The notes under the pieces: model-generated | Seen by the model: the letters and a program-made list of their open reading frames with translations, nothing else | Database searches by the model: none | Told to the model about the DNA's origin: nothing | Part shown: one piece after another, positions 45,280 through 58,400 of the stretch | How the letters are laid out: each line of letters begins with the position of its first letter | Position numbering within the stretch: the first letter of the stretch is position 1 | Translations under genes and position numbers: made by a program | DNA from: Malachius bipustulatus | Lineage: Eukaryota; Arthropoda; Insecta; Coleoptera; Melyridae | Direction of reading: 5' to 3' | DNA length: 64,000 nt | NCBI GenBank assembly: GCA_910589415.1 | Contig: OU342634.1 | Span: forward strand, 39,982,723 to 40,046,722

Positions 45280-48200
45280 GTGAGCGTTTCAACCCTGGTG
45301 AGTTTTGCCAGTTTTTTGTGATTTTCTTGATAACGGCACATAATTTTTGCGTGAAAATTTGTGTGATTCATAACCAGTTGCTTCTCTATATCAAACCTGT
45401 TCCATCAATTTGATAATTTTTTTCCTGTTAGATTGGCGATTTTATTTCCAAAATTATAATATTTGCTCTGAAAAAGGTCATCTTTATCAATAGCTGAAAA
45501 ATTTTCAAGTAATAACTACTACCTTAATTATGTTAAGTCAGCTATGACCTTCTCCAGCTACCGTCTCCATTTCAAAAGTTGGCAGTCATTAGGGCAATTC
45601 TTATTTTTGAGACCGCAGCACTAAATAGTTGTTCGTTGTTAGTGTATCCGAATCACTCAATAAGCTTCTTCAGCCATGAGTTTCGTCTCCTTCCCGCGGA
45701 TCTCTTTCCCTGGATTTCACTGCATAACAATCTGTAGTGTTATGATATTTTTCTCTCCTCATGACATGTCTCATACACAGCAGTTTTGCAGCTCGAAAAT
45801 AGGCTTTCATCATTAAGGCACCTGATTCAGTAAACCCAAGATTTCAAATAACCCTGATCAAATGCCGCGAACTTTGAAAGGCCGTACAAGGAGAAACATC
45901 ACTTGACATAGAATGTCGAATTTTTACATGCAGATTCATTTATGTGTGAGGGTGCTCTATCAGAGAGGATTTTTCAAAATTTAAATTCCAAGCTGTAGAA
46001 ACAGGTCCTCAAAAATATTTATTTTTCGAGAAAAGGCAAACCATATTATTTTTTTTCTCTTTTTATCTAGAAAGCAATTTTTTATACACTTACTTGAGAA
46101 AGCAACTTGAAAGAAATTTGGATAGATAATTTTTTTATTCGTATTTCCGCAAGTTCAGCTTAAATTCCCATCCAATTCTCTATCTTGCAAATCGCACTAT
46201 TTAACACCAGCTGGTAGTTATTATAGTTTCGATGGATCTTTCGAAAACGGCTGGTATGTTGCAACTGTTCTCTGTTCTCATAGTTAAGGCATAAGTTAGA
46301 GTCTTAATCCATAATTTTTGGCAGGTTTTAGTACCTACACCTGTTAGTTACAAGTTTACAGTAGATAAATCTGGAGGGGCAGGTGCTAAGTCACAGGTGC
46401 GAGCCCAGTTTATTTTTCCATCCACATATGGTTCATTTTTTAGCCACGCCTAACCACTACTCTTGATGAACGTTTCCGTGCTGCAGCTGCAGGTGGTGGT
46501 AGTGTAAAAATGTTTCCCCCGTGCTTGAAATAAACTATACCTCCAGATTAAAATTGTTGGCAGCAACTGACGTTACTAAGAAAGCCATTTCTTTCAAATG
46601 ACGTTTTTGGTAATGTCATCAGTTACTGTCAATAATGTTGATCTGGGATTTTAGAACACTGCGAAGAACGAAGGCTTGATCTTCCTAGTGTAACAGTATT
46701 GTGCCTTATCAGCTACATCAGGTTTTTGCTCAGAGTCTGAATAAGGAACTTCATTCCCCTTGATTGAAGTTTGCTGACTTTAAGCTCCATCTTCCAATGA
46801 AAAAGTTCAAATAATAAATAAAACACACCGACATCTCGCCACATTTTCAGGCTCAAGGATCTTTACTAAACAGCGGGCACGTGAACACAAAACGAACCAC
46901 CATCCAACAAAAAAAGCTCTTCTTCTTCTTCTTTAGGGTTTATGGCCTTTAGCTTTTACCAGCTATTTGATATTTAAAAAAAAAAAAAAAAGCTCAGTTT
47001 ATCGCTTTTCTATTTCGTTCTTCTGTCCATTTCCATCATATGACTGACTTGCGATGCTAAAAAATAACTTTTTGTTTGCTTTCCGCTTTTAGATGAATTC
47101 TCATGATTTGTTGATCCCTTTGCAAGTAAGTAGTTTACGGAAACTTAATTGTAGAAAAAATATAATCAGGGAATCAATTTGTTTATTCAACATGACATGG
47201 ATTGCACTTACTTTCACATACATAATTAATTAGGTATGAATTAGGTATAGGGGATTTTTGAGCGAGAAGAGTAAGCAAGAAAGAGCAAAAGCCTTGATCT
47301 AATTCATTGAACTTTCTAGAGTTGTATATGAACTAATTTGAACGAATATGAGCAAATTATGTAAGTCAAGTTAGTACTTTTTCCATGTTATGTTTTTATT
47401 TTTAGCTGAATTGAATTTAGGTTAGTTGATAAATAACTGCAAGACGTTTCGCGAATTATACTTATTAATATGGAGTTAAGTTAAATAATTCCATATGCAT
47501 CCTTGTCCTTTATCTGACATAAAAGGTATTGCTGGAGAGTGACTCATTTGTGATTTGTGACATGCACTGGAGGCAAAATGCTGGTTTGTTTACGATGACA
47601 TTGAAATCTTGCTAATTTAAGATGCTTGTATCGTCTTACATAATACCATAGTTTTGGAATTCTTATGCAATTCACTGATGTTGAGAAGTAAAAATGGTAT
47701 TTGCGAATACATACTTTTATTGCCTGGCAGGTACCTCTGATGTGTATTGCAATGCAAACAAAAGTGATATAATAATAAGTGGGTAAGTGTGAAAATATAA
47801 AATAAATAGCCACCTTATATTTTTTATTGGTTTGTGCCTTATTAATAAAATTTATTGAAAAATCTATCTCTAACATCAACGTCGTGGGAGTTGAGATTTT
47901 AAAACTAGTTTGCAGTTGATAGCCTTGAGTTTTAATTTAAGCGGGATTTTTTTGTTTAATTTGGTTTCCATAAAGTCGATATAATATCAAACAACTAGTT
48001 TTTATATTTTTCTCTCTCCTGTCTGCGTATTTTAATGATCCGAGTTCTTTTGATTGTTTTCGCTGCGCATTAAAATATTTTAACATAAACGAGCGTGCTG
48101 ACATTCTTCTGCCCTTGTCTAGTGCTGCATGTCTGCCCCGTTTTATTAGATCATCTTTGGAAGTTTTAAATCCAAAAATATCGCATCGTTGCTTGTTGCA

Positions 48201-48798
48201 ATGCTTGTTATGAAAAATCCTGGGACTCTTCCAGAACTCTTTTAAATTTTTGGAGTGATCAGTGATCTATCTAGTAATAGATAGGCCTACATTTCTGAAT
48301 AAAAGAATATATATATTGCAAAATTTTGTGGGGTATTTCTGGGACATTCCTAGAATCAGCATTAACTTTACAGGTGGTAAAAGGTGTCAGACCAGGACCA
48401 GTCGACATTGGATTGAAAAGTTCAACGATAACTTGTTTCACAACTCTATACAATATTTTGATTAATGTGTCTTCATTCGTACCAAATTGGTAAATATTGT
48501 CAAGATAGATCTATGGCACTATTATGGCACTATGACAATTGACTTAAGACGAACCAGCACCTCCATTAAAATAGGTACTCATCCTAATCTTATACAACCA
48601 CCCATAAAAGTACCTACCTTGATTTTATGTTTATGTAACTTTATGTAACAAAATTCGTCTAATTTTCCTTAAAGTCCCCAAGAGTCTCAATACATCTAAT
48701 GTCGCTGAAGATAGATTTGGATTCGTTTTTAGAGGCAACGGTATAAACGTGACAAACAACTTCTGCAAAGAGGTATTTTATTAGATGTAGGGTAGGTA
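45280..48798. other. Gene-free stretch
   Basis: Short frames on both strands (for example 47544-47879 minus) match nothing I recognise. An A-run lies at about 46977-46991. Confidence 0.4.
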
Positions 48799-49763
48799 TA
48801 CAGGGTGCACCATGTATCCTTCTCTATACTGCTATCTCCTAACGCTATCCAAACGAGCGCAATTTTGTGGCCATCTCAATTCCGTCGAGACATACAAGAT
48901 ATCTGTGACCGTTCCTGAAATATCCCGAAAAAACTGAAAAATCGAGATTTCTTATTTTTGCCATATCTTTTTTATTATTGGAGATTAATGAATAATTTTT
49001 TGTGGGCTTACATAAGTCGTCAAGAGCTACCCATCTGACATTTCAAAAATTTTCAAAGCCGACTAGATCCCAGAATTTTCATAGTCAACTTTCGTTTTTC
49101 TTATGGCCACCATAGTGTTTTTTTTATGTTGTTCGGTATAAAAAAATCATAAAAACTAAAAATTGTTAAACTTCAAAAAAAAAAAAAAATTATTCTTCTT
49201 TTTTCTTTACAAAAAAAGACACATTTTTAGACCGAATTTCATAGATAAATTAAAAAACCATAAGGCAAGCACTATTTCGGCATATTTTACAAATGTTGAC
49301 GTTTTTCGACGATTTTTTATTAGGTTTTTCTTTGAAATATTAAGAATTTTTAAATTTTTTTTTGAAGTTTATTAATTTTTGGTTTCCATTATTTTTTTCA
49401 TATCGAACGACATAAAAAAATAATATGGCGGCCATAAGAAAAACGAAAGTTGACTGTGAAAACTCTTGGATCTAGTAGGCCTTGAAAATTTTTGAAATGT
49501 CAGATGGATAGCTCTTAACGGCTTATGTAAGCCTACAAAAAATTATTTATTAATTTCCAATAATAAAAAAGATATGACGAAAATAAGAAATCTCGATTTT
49601 TCAGTTTTTCAGGATATTTCAGGAACGGTCACAGATATCTTGCATATTTGACGAATTCGAGATGGCCACAAAACTGCGCATCTTTTCTCTAATTTAACCG
49701 ACCCTGTATCTCTTAGCGTTCAGGAGATAGCAATATAGAGAAGGATACATGGTGCACCCTGTA
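48799..49763. mobile_element. 965-bp fold-back element with ~390-bp arms
   Basis: The left arm (about 48799-49190) and the right arm (about 49345-49763) are inverted repeats with moderate divergence and small indels. Ends are TACAGGGTGCACCATGTATCC and its complement. The dinucleotide TA flanks both ends (48797-48798 and 49764-49765), as expected for TA-targeting elements. The AT-rich loop holds no transposase. A diverged fragment lies at 2620-2755. Confidence 0.88.
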
Positions 49764-49765
49764 TA

Positions 49766-52700
49766 AGGGTACACAAATCGTAAGTTTTCCTATGATCATC
49801 CCCAAAATAAATAAAGTCTGCATTTCACGTTTTTTCTTAGTTTAAAAGTAAGTCTAAAGCAATCCTTACACCCCACCAAAAGTTATCTTTAACAACACTT
49901 CAGATCAAAACTAAAACTATAATTCTTCTTCTGAATTCAAATTTTGGCGGCCTTTGGATATCCCAAAACTAAAATTTGTGTAGCCAAACTATCCCGACGC
50001 CCATCAATGCTTGCCTTCCAAGGGGGTATAAAAATTAACCTTCCTCGAGAAATAAGAAAAAATTGCAATCATACTAGGAAATACCTACCATAGGAAATAG
50101 GTCGGCTACAAGTTAATTTTTTCTTTAATTATTCGCAGCAGTCTGCCCCTCCCTATGAGGCTTTATAAAAATGTTACGCACGTTTTCCTCAACGATTCTA
50201 TAGAAAATCGACAATTTTTCGTTTTTTTTTTTCTTGGAAACTTCATAATCGTCAAATGCGACTATGAATCGACAGAAAAAGCCTTCGGGCATTTTCCTGA
50301 GAAACATGGTGCTCTGGTGTTATGATTCTTAAGAAATTTTTTTTGGTGATTTTTCGACATCGGAAAAGTCGATTTCTCATCACCAATGATTTTTTTATTA
50401 ATTTTTATCGAGCTCTATGGTCCGAGTCAGTCTGATCTTAATTAATTTTCCTGATTTCTTTATACAAACGAAAAAACTGCACCGGATCGTAAACTGCAAC
50501 TGCATTGGAGTGCCTGGGCTACTTTTTTGTATAGTATTATGTATTTCTTATAAAAAAATTAACGTATTGTTGAGTCTCACTCACACTTTATTAAAATCGA
50601 ATTCAAGTCTTTCAAAGTTCTTTTATTCTCCAGCACAAAAAATTAACTTCTAAATCTAAATAATCAGCTGTCCTCTTATTTTCAAACAGATAAGATAATA
50701 CACAATTAATGTCTTTCACCACTTATACTCCACTCTGTTTTCTACTTCACACTTCACGATTCACTTATTGTCACTTTACTCAATGTCTTCATTCTCGGTG
50801 ATACTTTAGCTTTCATATTCAAGACACGACTAAATCTAGAGTGCCGACAGCTCCTCTTTTTATATCCGTGGCCGTGGAGTCTAGTTAGTTGATCGTCCAC
50901 GGAAAACTATACAAAATGTCTAACATGCGTAGAACGCGGAATCCTTCTGATACTTAGTAAAACTCACACTGACCAGCAATGTGTCATTCCTCTAATGTAA
51001 CTACAATTATTGTCGTGAAAGTCACGTTTCCATAAATGGCTGAGTCATCATTGATAATGTAAACAAACAAGAACTATGAAACTAGACTTTTGTTCGCGAA
51101 GGTGTCTCGTTATAGTATTTTACACTTTAAACTTTAAAGCGAACTTAAATGAAGGATATTTTACAGATGTATGACAAAAATTGACACCCATAGCAAACAG
51201 TTTTGCGATTTCTGAAGACAGCGAAGATTTTAATTAATAAAAGCAAGAGAAGCAAGCTTTTTCTATTTAAAACAGGGACGTTTCTGGGAGAAGAGCTTTT
51301 TGATAGTAATGGTTAACATAGCGGCCAGAAGGTAGCGTAGAGGATTAAATTTTTTCGATTTCTTGCGGATAGGTAGCTACTTTGTTTGTTCCGAAAGTCT
51401 TATGGGGTAGTTGTGGCCTGAAGTCATGTTCTGCAAGAGACAGTTTTTGTTGGAGTGTGCGGATTGCCTTAGACTTGTATGTGGCTGTAGCTTTAAACTC
51501 AGAAAAAGAAAGCAGGTTTTATTTATTTAGCGAATGATTTCAGGAAAACTTGTGGTTTACATATTGAAAAATTAGTTTTTTTGGCATTGGCATGTTTTCG
51601 ATTTTCTGGAAGGCGCTGCAGACACTGGTTTTGAAACTGATGGTATCACCTGCTTGTCGGTTTGTCTTTACAAATAATTAAATCTCCTTTGCAGAAGTTG
51701 AAATATTCCACTCCACTTTTCAAGCTCACTCTCATCTTCAACTTTCAGATTTTGCTACGTCAGCACTTTTGACCCTTAGTATAAAAACGAATTCAAAATC
51801 GTTTCAAAATGGTGGCCTTCAACTTTTGTAAAAGCTGCAATTTTATAATCCAAGACATATATTTGTGCCAAAAAACTTGCGTTTTTATCATTAGTTTATC
51901 AGTGGCGTAGGTTGAAAAGCGGTGGAAGTTGAGAATTTTCCATATCCATTTTAGGGAGCTTTAATTGAAATTTTCACAGTAAAGAACTAACCAACTCACT
52001 ATTTAAATTACTGGCAGAGTATCAAGTCAGACTAGGTCAGATTAATAAAATTGGATATAAAATGACAAAATATTAATAAATGAACTGCCCGTATTTATCC
52101 AGGCTTACATCAATCATGGATCTTATTAAGTTACGTTAATATTTTGGTCATTTGCTCTATTGCCAAATTGAAGAAAAGTCCCGAAGAAACTTCCAAACTG
52201 AAGAAAAGGTAATTTCATTTTTCGAATAGCGGAGAGTTATTCTTGACAGTCAGTTCATAATTCCAGAAAATACTAAAATGGCTGTTAATCCTTATTTCCG
52301 CAACTAAGGGGTGGCATCTTGTTCGAGCTGGTATACGTCTTTGCTTTACTCAAGTCAAATTTCTTCTAAAGTAACTCAAAAAATCAAAGACACCAAGCTC
52401 ACTCTTCGTTCTTTGATCCCCTTTAGCAAGGAATTTATGATGCTGGGATAGGAATCTTGCAAATTTAAAAATATGAAAGTTATTGTGAAAGAAGAGAATT
52501 GAGCAAATATTTATATTATATTATATTATGTTTGGCAATGCGGACACCAGATCATATCATACAGTTCATTGGCTTTAACACTTGTTCAGGTGAATCGACA
52601 TTCTGCCAGCGCGCATACCAAGAAGATATAACACACATATCGATGGTTCTACACCAAGTCACCAAGTACCAAGCGGAAAAGAGACCATAGCAAAATTCAC

Positions 52701-53923
52701 CTTTACGACCTAATGAGGAATTCAACCTGATCAGTCTCGTATCCCATATGTTGCCATCGTTATTCATAGATTTGTTTTTCACGCATTTTGAGCAGCTTTT
52801 ATTATTTATTTACCGATCTAGGAAGCAGGCAGATATATCTAGATAAAGCAAGCCGGTTAAAATTTACGATTCTACACACCGAATCCAAATCTAATTTTTA
52901 ATTAAAAGCAGTTTCAGTAGTTGATGCAGGTGTTGGGAAATGAATTGGCTAAGTAAGTTGAAGAAGTAGATTAATGTTTTCTTAATTATTAGGGTCACAA
53001 AACTGATGGTAATTTTTTTGACCTATTACCTAACTTTTGTTCAAAATGAATATTTTAACACCTCTAGAATGACGCATATTTATTCTTGACGTTATATAAT
53101 ATTACAGAAATCACCTTCTATCATTAGCTCGTTTTAAACAATAGTGAATAGTGCTAGTGCTAGTGCAGTCTATTAAGTGCATGATGGTGTTTCTGATTCA
53201 AACAAATTTACCGCCTTGACTATTGAGTTGTGTTATTACGATATAAAAATCATTAGTTAGTTGAAAAGTTGAACACGAATTGTGATTTTCTGTAGCAAGT
53301 AATAAAAAGTAACGAAAAATTCAAGAAGGCAAATTTTCAGTTAAAATCGACACCATGAAATTGATTCAACTACTTAATAATCTACGATTATTGAATAAAA
53401 CGTTCATTATCCTGCTGATTTTATTTTAATAATGACGTGAGTACATTTCTCATGCCATAAGATAACAGACGCACATTCACGCATAGAAGTCAATCACAGC
53501 AGCATGTCGAATAATAAACAAAAAACACGAGCAAGAGCCAATCACAACTGAACAGATTCAGGAAATCACTGCGTCAAATGACACATAATACGAGTATTTT
53601 TAAAAAAATTTATCTCCTGTTATATTGGTCTTCCAATATTTTTATGATTTTTTTCACTGGAGGTAATAGTCTTCTCGTCATTTTGAAGGTGCAGTGTCAA
53701 TGGTAGCGATACTTTTTTAAATAAAAATAAAAAAGTAGAACAATTTCTACAGATTTTTGAATCTAGCTTGCTGTGTTGTTTCACTGACATCCCTTAAATC
53801 TTTGACGTTTCAATAATACAATTGAAATTAATAAAAAAATATAAATATTGCGTCCATTGGCATTACACACAGTTTCCTGCAGAATAATGTGTCTTATGGA
53901 TCCAAGAACAAAAAAATCTAAAA
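49766..53923. other. Gene-free stretch
   Basis: No coherent gene was seen. A short stretch near 51790-51840 resembles the 643-bp repeat family. Confidence 0.4.
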
Positions 53924-54210
53924 TACAGGGTGCTTCAAGAAGAAAGGGAAATATTTGAGGACAAGTAAAAAGTTCAATATTATGTATTTCGAGATTTTTT
54001 TTATTAATAAAATTAATAAAACCTTCGTAAATATCAAAATTAGCAGTTTGTTTAAAAAATTAACAGCATTTTTCAAAAAGGTCTTAATTCGTAACTATGC
54101 AAAATCGGACATATTATGTTTATATGAAATTTTTTACTTGCAATTGCCAATTCTATTGCCTCCTTAATAAATATTTAAATATTTCTCTTTCCTCCTGAAA
54201 TATCCTGTTA
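53924..54210. mobile_element. 287-bp MITE-like element, TACAGGGTG ends
   Basis: The left end TACAGGGTGCTTCAAGAAG and the complement of the right end, TAACAGGATATTTCAGGAGG, pair over about 33 bases at roughly 75-80% identity. The interior holds a 70-aa frame of AT-rich composition that matches nothing. Confidence 0.6.
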
Positions 54211-54964
54211 ATTTTTATGTTAAGTAATTTTGTAGTTTTTAAATTCAGAGAAGAAATAATTTTATAATAAACTTTTGTAACTTATGACATAGCTACTAAA
54301 TATAGTCTATAAATAATAACATAAAAGTTCAAAACAACATTAGTTAAAACTATCACTATCGATTATGCTAAAAAGGGGGCAAATCATCATTACAATAAAT
54401 TAAACTTAATAAAGCGTGAACATTTTATAACGTTTTCAGTTTTCGCGTTTTCTCATTTTCCCTTATAAATAATTAATAAATTTAAATAAATAATAATTTA
54501 ATTATTAAAACCAAGCAGCTTGGCGCTTACGTGCCTCAACCGATGTAGGAGTGGATTGCGAGACTCTCATTAGATTTTGCTATATGAATAAGTCGTTTGT
54601 GAACGGATGTTCTATTCCTTTGTTTCTTATATGGGAAAGTGACATTGAAAACTCCGGAAGTTCCGCCATCATCTTCTTTTCTAAAAGCGTCTAGAAACCG
54701 CATACCTGTAGAGGTTGTTTTAAACGTAGATACCTACCTCCAATAATTATTAATTTGAATTAAAATGATTTGTTTGAAATATTTAACTACCTACCTATCT
54801 ATATTATGTATTTTGTCAGTAATCTGTACCAGGTATTATATCTGGTTATGTGTATAATATAAGGTGCAAAAAAATTAGGGAGTGATTTTTTGTTGGAAAT
54901 AAGGAAAATAAAGTTACGACCTCCAGAAGAAAAGGGGGTGATAAGAACGTAGTTTTTAATTTGT

Positions 54965-55635
54965 TTCTAAAATATCAAAAAACGTTTTTAGGGTGGCTGT
55001 TTTATTTACATTTATTTTTATTTCTTTACATTTTCTTTACATTTATCTAGCTGCTAGCTGTAGCACCAGCACTATCTTACAATAAATTGTCGATACAAGA
55101 CACTCGGTGAACAATTTGATAATTTTACTTACTCTGCGGTTTTAATAAGGAATAGAAACAGCCTCCCCAAAAACACTTTTCGGGTGGCTGTTTTATTTAC
55201 TTTTTTTTACATTTTATTTAAATTTATTTACAGCTGTATCACTAGCACTATTTTACAATACAACAAGACACTCGGTGAACGATTTGATAATTTTACTTAC
55301 TCTGCGGTTTCAATAAGAGGTAGAAACAGCTACCCCAAATACGTTTTTAGGGTGGCTGTTTTATTTACATTTATTTTCATTTCTATACATTTTCTTTACA
55401 TTTATTTACAGTTGCAGCACTAGCACTATTTTACAATAGGTACATTGTCGATACAGAACAATTTGAAAATTTTACTTGCTCTAGTGTTTTAATAAGGGGT
55501 AGAAACAGCCCCCCAAAAAAAAGGTTTTGGGGTGGCTGTTTTATTTACATTTATTTTTATTTCTTTACATTTTATTTACATTTATTTACAGCTGTAGCAC
55601 TTGACACAATTTTACAACACATTGTCGATAGCTTT
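54965..55635 (+). repeat. Tandem repeat, four units of ~170-190 bp
   Basis: GGGTGGCTGTTTTATTTAC occurs at 54991, 55182, 55350 and 55530. Each unit continues through a TTTACATTTA-rich block, a GCACTATTTTACAATA block and TAGAAACAGC. The fourth is cut near 55635. Units differ by small indels. Confidence 0.92.
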
Positions 55636-55807
55636 TATTTATTGTTAACAGATTTATTCTTTTATATTCCTGATACCAAGGTACTTTGTGTCTATTTTTG
55701 TTAATTTTTATAATAAATAATGTTTATTGTAATTATTCCTTGTACTTATTATTATAAGTAGTTAGTTGTACAACAATATGTTAATTATTTTTTATTATCT
55801 ATTACAG

Positions 55808-55919
55808 GAATGAGACACAAATATGTGCGATTTTAGAAAGCACAATTAATTACTAATCTTCACATCAGTAATCATGCGTCTAAACGGCGACTCCATGGAA
55901 ACTCCAGCTGACAATAACA
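55808..55919 (+). other. Possible host exon with start codon
   Basis: A T-rich stretch ending ATTATCTATTACAG (acceptor) is followed by 112 bases and then GTAAGT (consensus donor). Within it, ATG at 55874 opens MRLNGDSMETPADNN, running in frame into the donor in phase 1. The coding part is clearly GC-richer than its flanks. A short upstream frame starts at about 55811. No family was recognised. It could be the first coding exon of a gene whose earlier exon is far upstream and whose next exon is beyond the window. Confidence 0.4.
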
Positions 55920-56299
55920 GTAAGTAATTGATGAATAATTAATGTAGATAATTGAAATTCACTGGCGTCAGATATAATCCTTTTACCGAAGAAGTCTTCC
56001 GTTGAACTGGCATATAATAAAGAGAATCAATAGAGAGATAACAGGGAATTAATTTTTAACATTATTTTCATTATTATTTAAAATCGTCAAAATACTCGTA
56101 CATTGAACTCTAACCTATGGAACTAGAAAGGATTCGTGGATTATCTACGGCAACTAAAACGTGTGAGGTGTTTCAGGGTCCTTTCTAGACGCTTGTAGAT
56201 TTTCAGAGAAACGTCAAAAACCATTTTAATTCAGATTTTAGCGAGGTTTATGCTTTTATTCGCTCTAAAATTGATTACCATGAACTTTTAATCGAAATA
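55920..56299. other. Intron-like gene-free stretch
   Basis: Sequence after the GTAAGT donor. Nothing recognised. Confidence 0.4.
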
Positions 56300-56545
56300 T
56301 TCCAAGAGGAAGACAGGACACTCCGTCTGAGTTAGCAAAAAAAAGCGCAGAACATGTGCTCTGTCATTGTCCAGCGCTTCGTCAAGATCGGCAAACTTGA
56401 GAGAAGAAAATCTGACTTGATATGGCCAGACTAATTGGACATCCGAGCAATTAGACGGTTGAAGGATTAGTTTGGTGGTGGGTCCGTCCACTTGAAAGGA
56501 AGTACAAAAGGCCCAATGGGGGTCTAGGTGCCAGTGAGAAATCAT
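56300..56545 (+). pseudogene. LINE ORF2 C-terminal relic
   Basis: One plus-strand frame reads SAEHVLCHCPALRQDR followed, after stops, by a KGPMGV word. The H-x3-C-x-C-P-A-L pattern is typical of the zinc-binding tail of jockey- and R1-type ORF2 proteins. Stops occur near 56388 and later. Only the tail is visible. Confidence 0.45.
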
Positions 56546-56761
56546 GCTCTCTGCAACAATACAAATCCAACTTCTTCCAAATTTTCATTGTTAACAACCG
56601 CTTTGGCGTTCTATAAAATTCTTATAAAAGTCAGGCCAGGCTGTAAGCCACTACATCAAAGAACAAATAGGATTGACACAGCAGGAAAGGTTACCAGGGT
56701 TTCAAAGAGTCGGGATTGAACCGCCATATGAAATTTTATTATGAGCAAAATTTTCAATTTT

Positions 56762-56808
56762 GCAGACGACGGATGGTGCAGCTGCACGGCTTTGCTGATG
56801 CCTCTTAG
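56762..56808 (+). pseudogene. Possible BEL/Pao RNase H scrap
   Basis: VQLHGFADAS followed by a stop (TAG 56806-56808) resembles the conserved LHGFxDAS word between RT and RNase H of BEL/Pao polyproteins. Very short. The following sequence no longer matches convincingly. Confidence 0.35.
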
Positions 56809-56983
56809 CCTGCATCAACAATATTTTCCCGGAGAGATGCTTGCTCTTCATTGTACCGCATACAAAAATAAATTAAGAGAGTCAAATGGGGAGAGTGTGC
56901 GGGTCAAGGACGGGGACAGTCTTGACCGCAATCAATTCATAAAATTGTGGTGCAGCCATAGTCGGACTGGTAGAGTGTACTGA

Positions 56984-57999
56984 GTCTATCTATCCATCTA
57001 ATTGGAACCATCTACTTGCTCTATTAACTAGTGGCATATGTTCTAAGACTGTTTCAAAGACATTTTACAAGAAAAATAAGTGAGTCGTCGCATAATCCCA
57101 TCCAAACGTTGCACGATAATTGCTGTTGAATCTTGCTAATTGTTAAAACATGAGGATTTTCGTGCTATCAAATATGGGCATTATGCTGATAAAAAAAACC
57201 AGCACGCGTAAAAGTTGCCTCGTTTGTTATTGAATGCCTATTATGCTCGCTACGATTTTTATTATCTTTTATTCATGAAACTATTTTGAAACTATGATTT
57301 TAAAGTCCTTCTTTATCTTTATTGCAAACTTATGCCACCTGAATATCGTATTTTATCTCTTTTACCTTATCTTTATCTTTTTTGTTCTTTCATTTGTTTC
57401 TGTTATGGTGTGTTTTTATTTAAAATGTAAATGAATCTTTCAAATCGCAAATGAAACGACGATATTTGTATGTTAGAAACTCACGAATCGAAGCGTTAAA
57501 TCGACACTCCAAATCTGTTATATAGATTATGTCTCATTTTGACGTCGACTGTCCTTTGGAATTGAACTTATTTATTTATTCATTCGGAGATTATTGTAGC
57601 AATGGCGACTTAGTTCTAGTTACACAAGGTCTATTCTCTTTTTTTATGTGTGTCTCTTCTTGTCTTTTCTTTACATGTACTAAACGGTTCACAAAGACTA
57701 AAGTTTAAAATGTCATCTTACCATAATATAAAGAGATTTAGTTCTCAGCCTTCAACGCCCAAACAAATGCTTGATTCTAATTAATATGTCGTTTCATTGT
57801 ATTTAATGTTTCTGACAGTCAGAGTTTTATTTACCAGGGTTCTTTCTCTGGTCTGGTTAGCTGCACCGAACCCGGCTGGGGAAGGGTGGTAATGAATGAA
57901 TGTAGTAAAACGATCAATATCATTTCATAGCGGGAAATTCTGTGTTTCAATAATATCTCCTTTCTCTCAATAAATGGCTAGTGCAAGTATTTTCGTAGC
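56984..57999. other. Gene-free stretch
   Basis: AT-rich with no recognised feature. Confidence 0.4.
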
Positions 58000-58010
58000 C
58001 TTTGCTACGA

Positions 58011-58085
58011 ACGAACAGATAGAGTTACAACGAACACAAAATAGAAGGTCCACGAGATTAATACTTGACGGTCACGATCACAGGT
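58011..58085 (+). pseudogene. LINE RT C-terminal scrap
   Basis: A plus-strand frame reads IELQRTQNRRSTRLILDG. It fits the conserved (L/I)xxLQxxQNRxxRLILG segment that follows the RT palm in jockey/CR1/R1-type elements. The frame breaks soon after. The opposite-strand open frame in this interval is a shadow. Confidence 0.45.
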
Positions 58086-58400
58086 AAAAAAGGGATTAGA
58101 ATCACCTCGGCCATTTTTGTCCAAACATTCAAAGCCGGAGATTTCAGGGCAGAAGAATTTGCAATTTGACATTTTAAACGTCAAAGTGGTTCTTTTTAAA
58201 TCATTCAGTTTGGTCTTCACTTTGGGACATGTTAGTAAGGGGACCACATCACAGATTGGGAAAAGGTGACGTGGAAATGGGAAAAAGTGGGAGATCCTCT
58301 GAAAAAACACAACTGTCTGGATGGAGATCTTTGAACATTCCAATAGTGACTTTCGAGACTTGAGAACGCAGAGCAGTAGGTCGCTAGGAATGGAATGCAT

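Noticed and set aside
49163..49375. 70-aa frame in the loop of the fold-back element
   Set aside because: It is F/K-rich because of A- and T-runs and has no transposase motif.
58005..58400. 131-aa minus-strand frame
   Set aside because: The plus strand carries a recognisable LINE RT word at 58011-58085, and the minus frame matches nothing.
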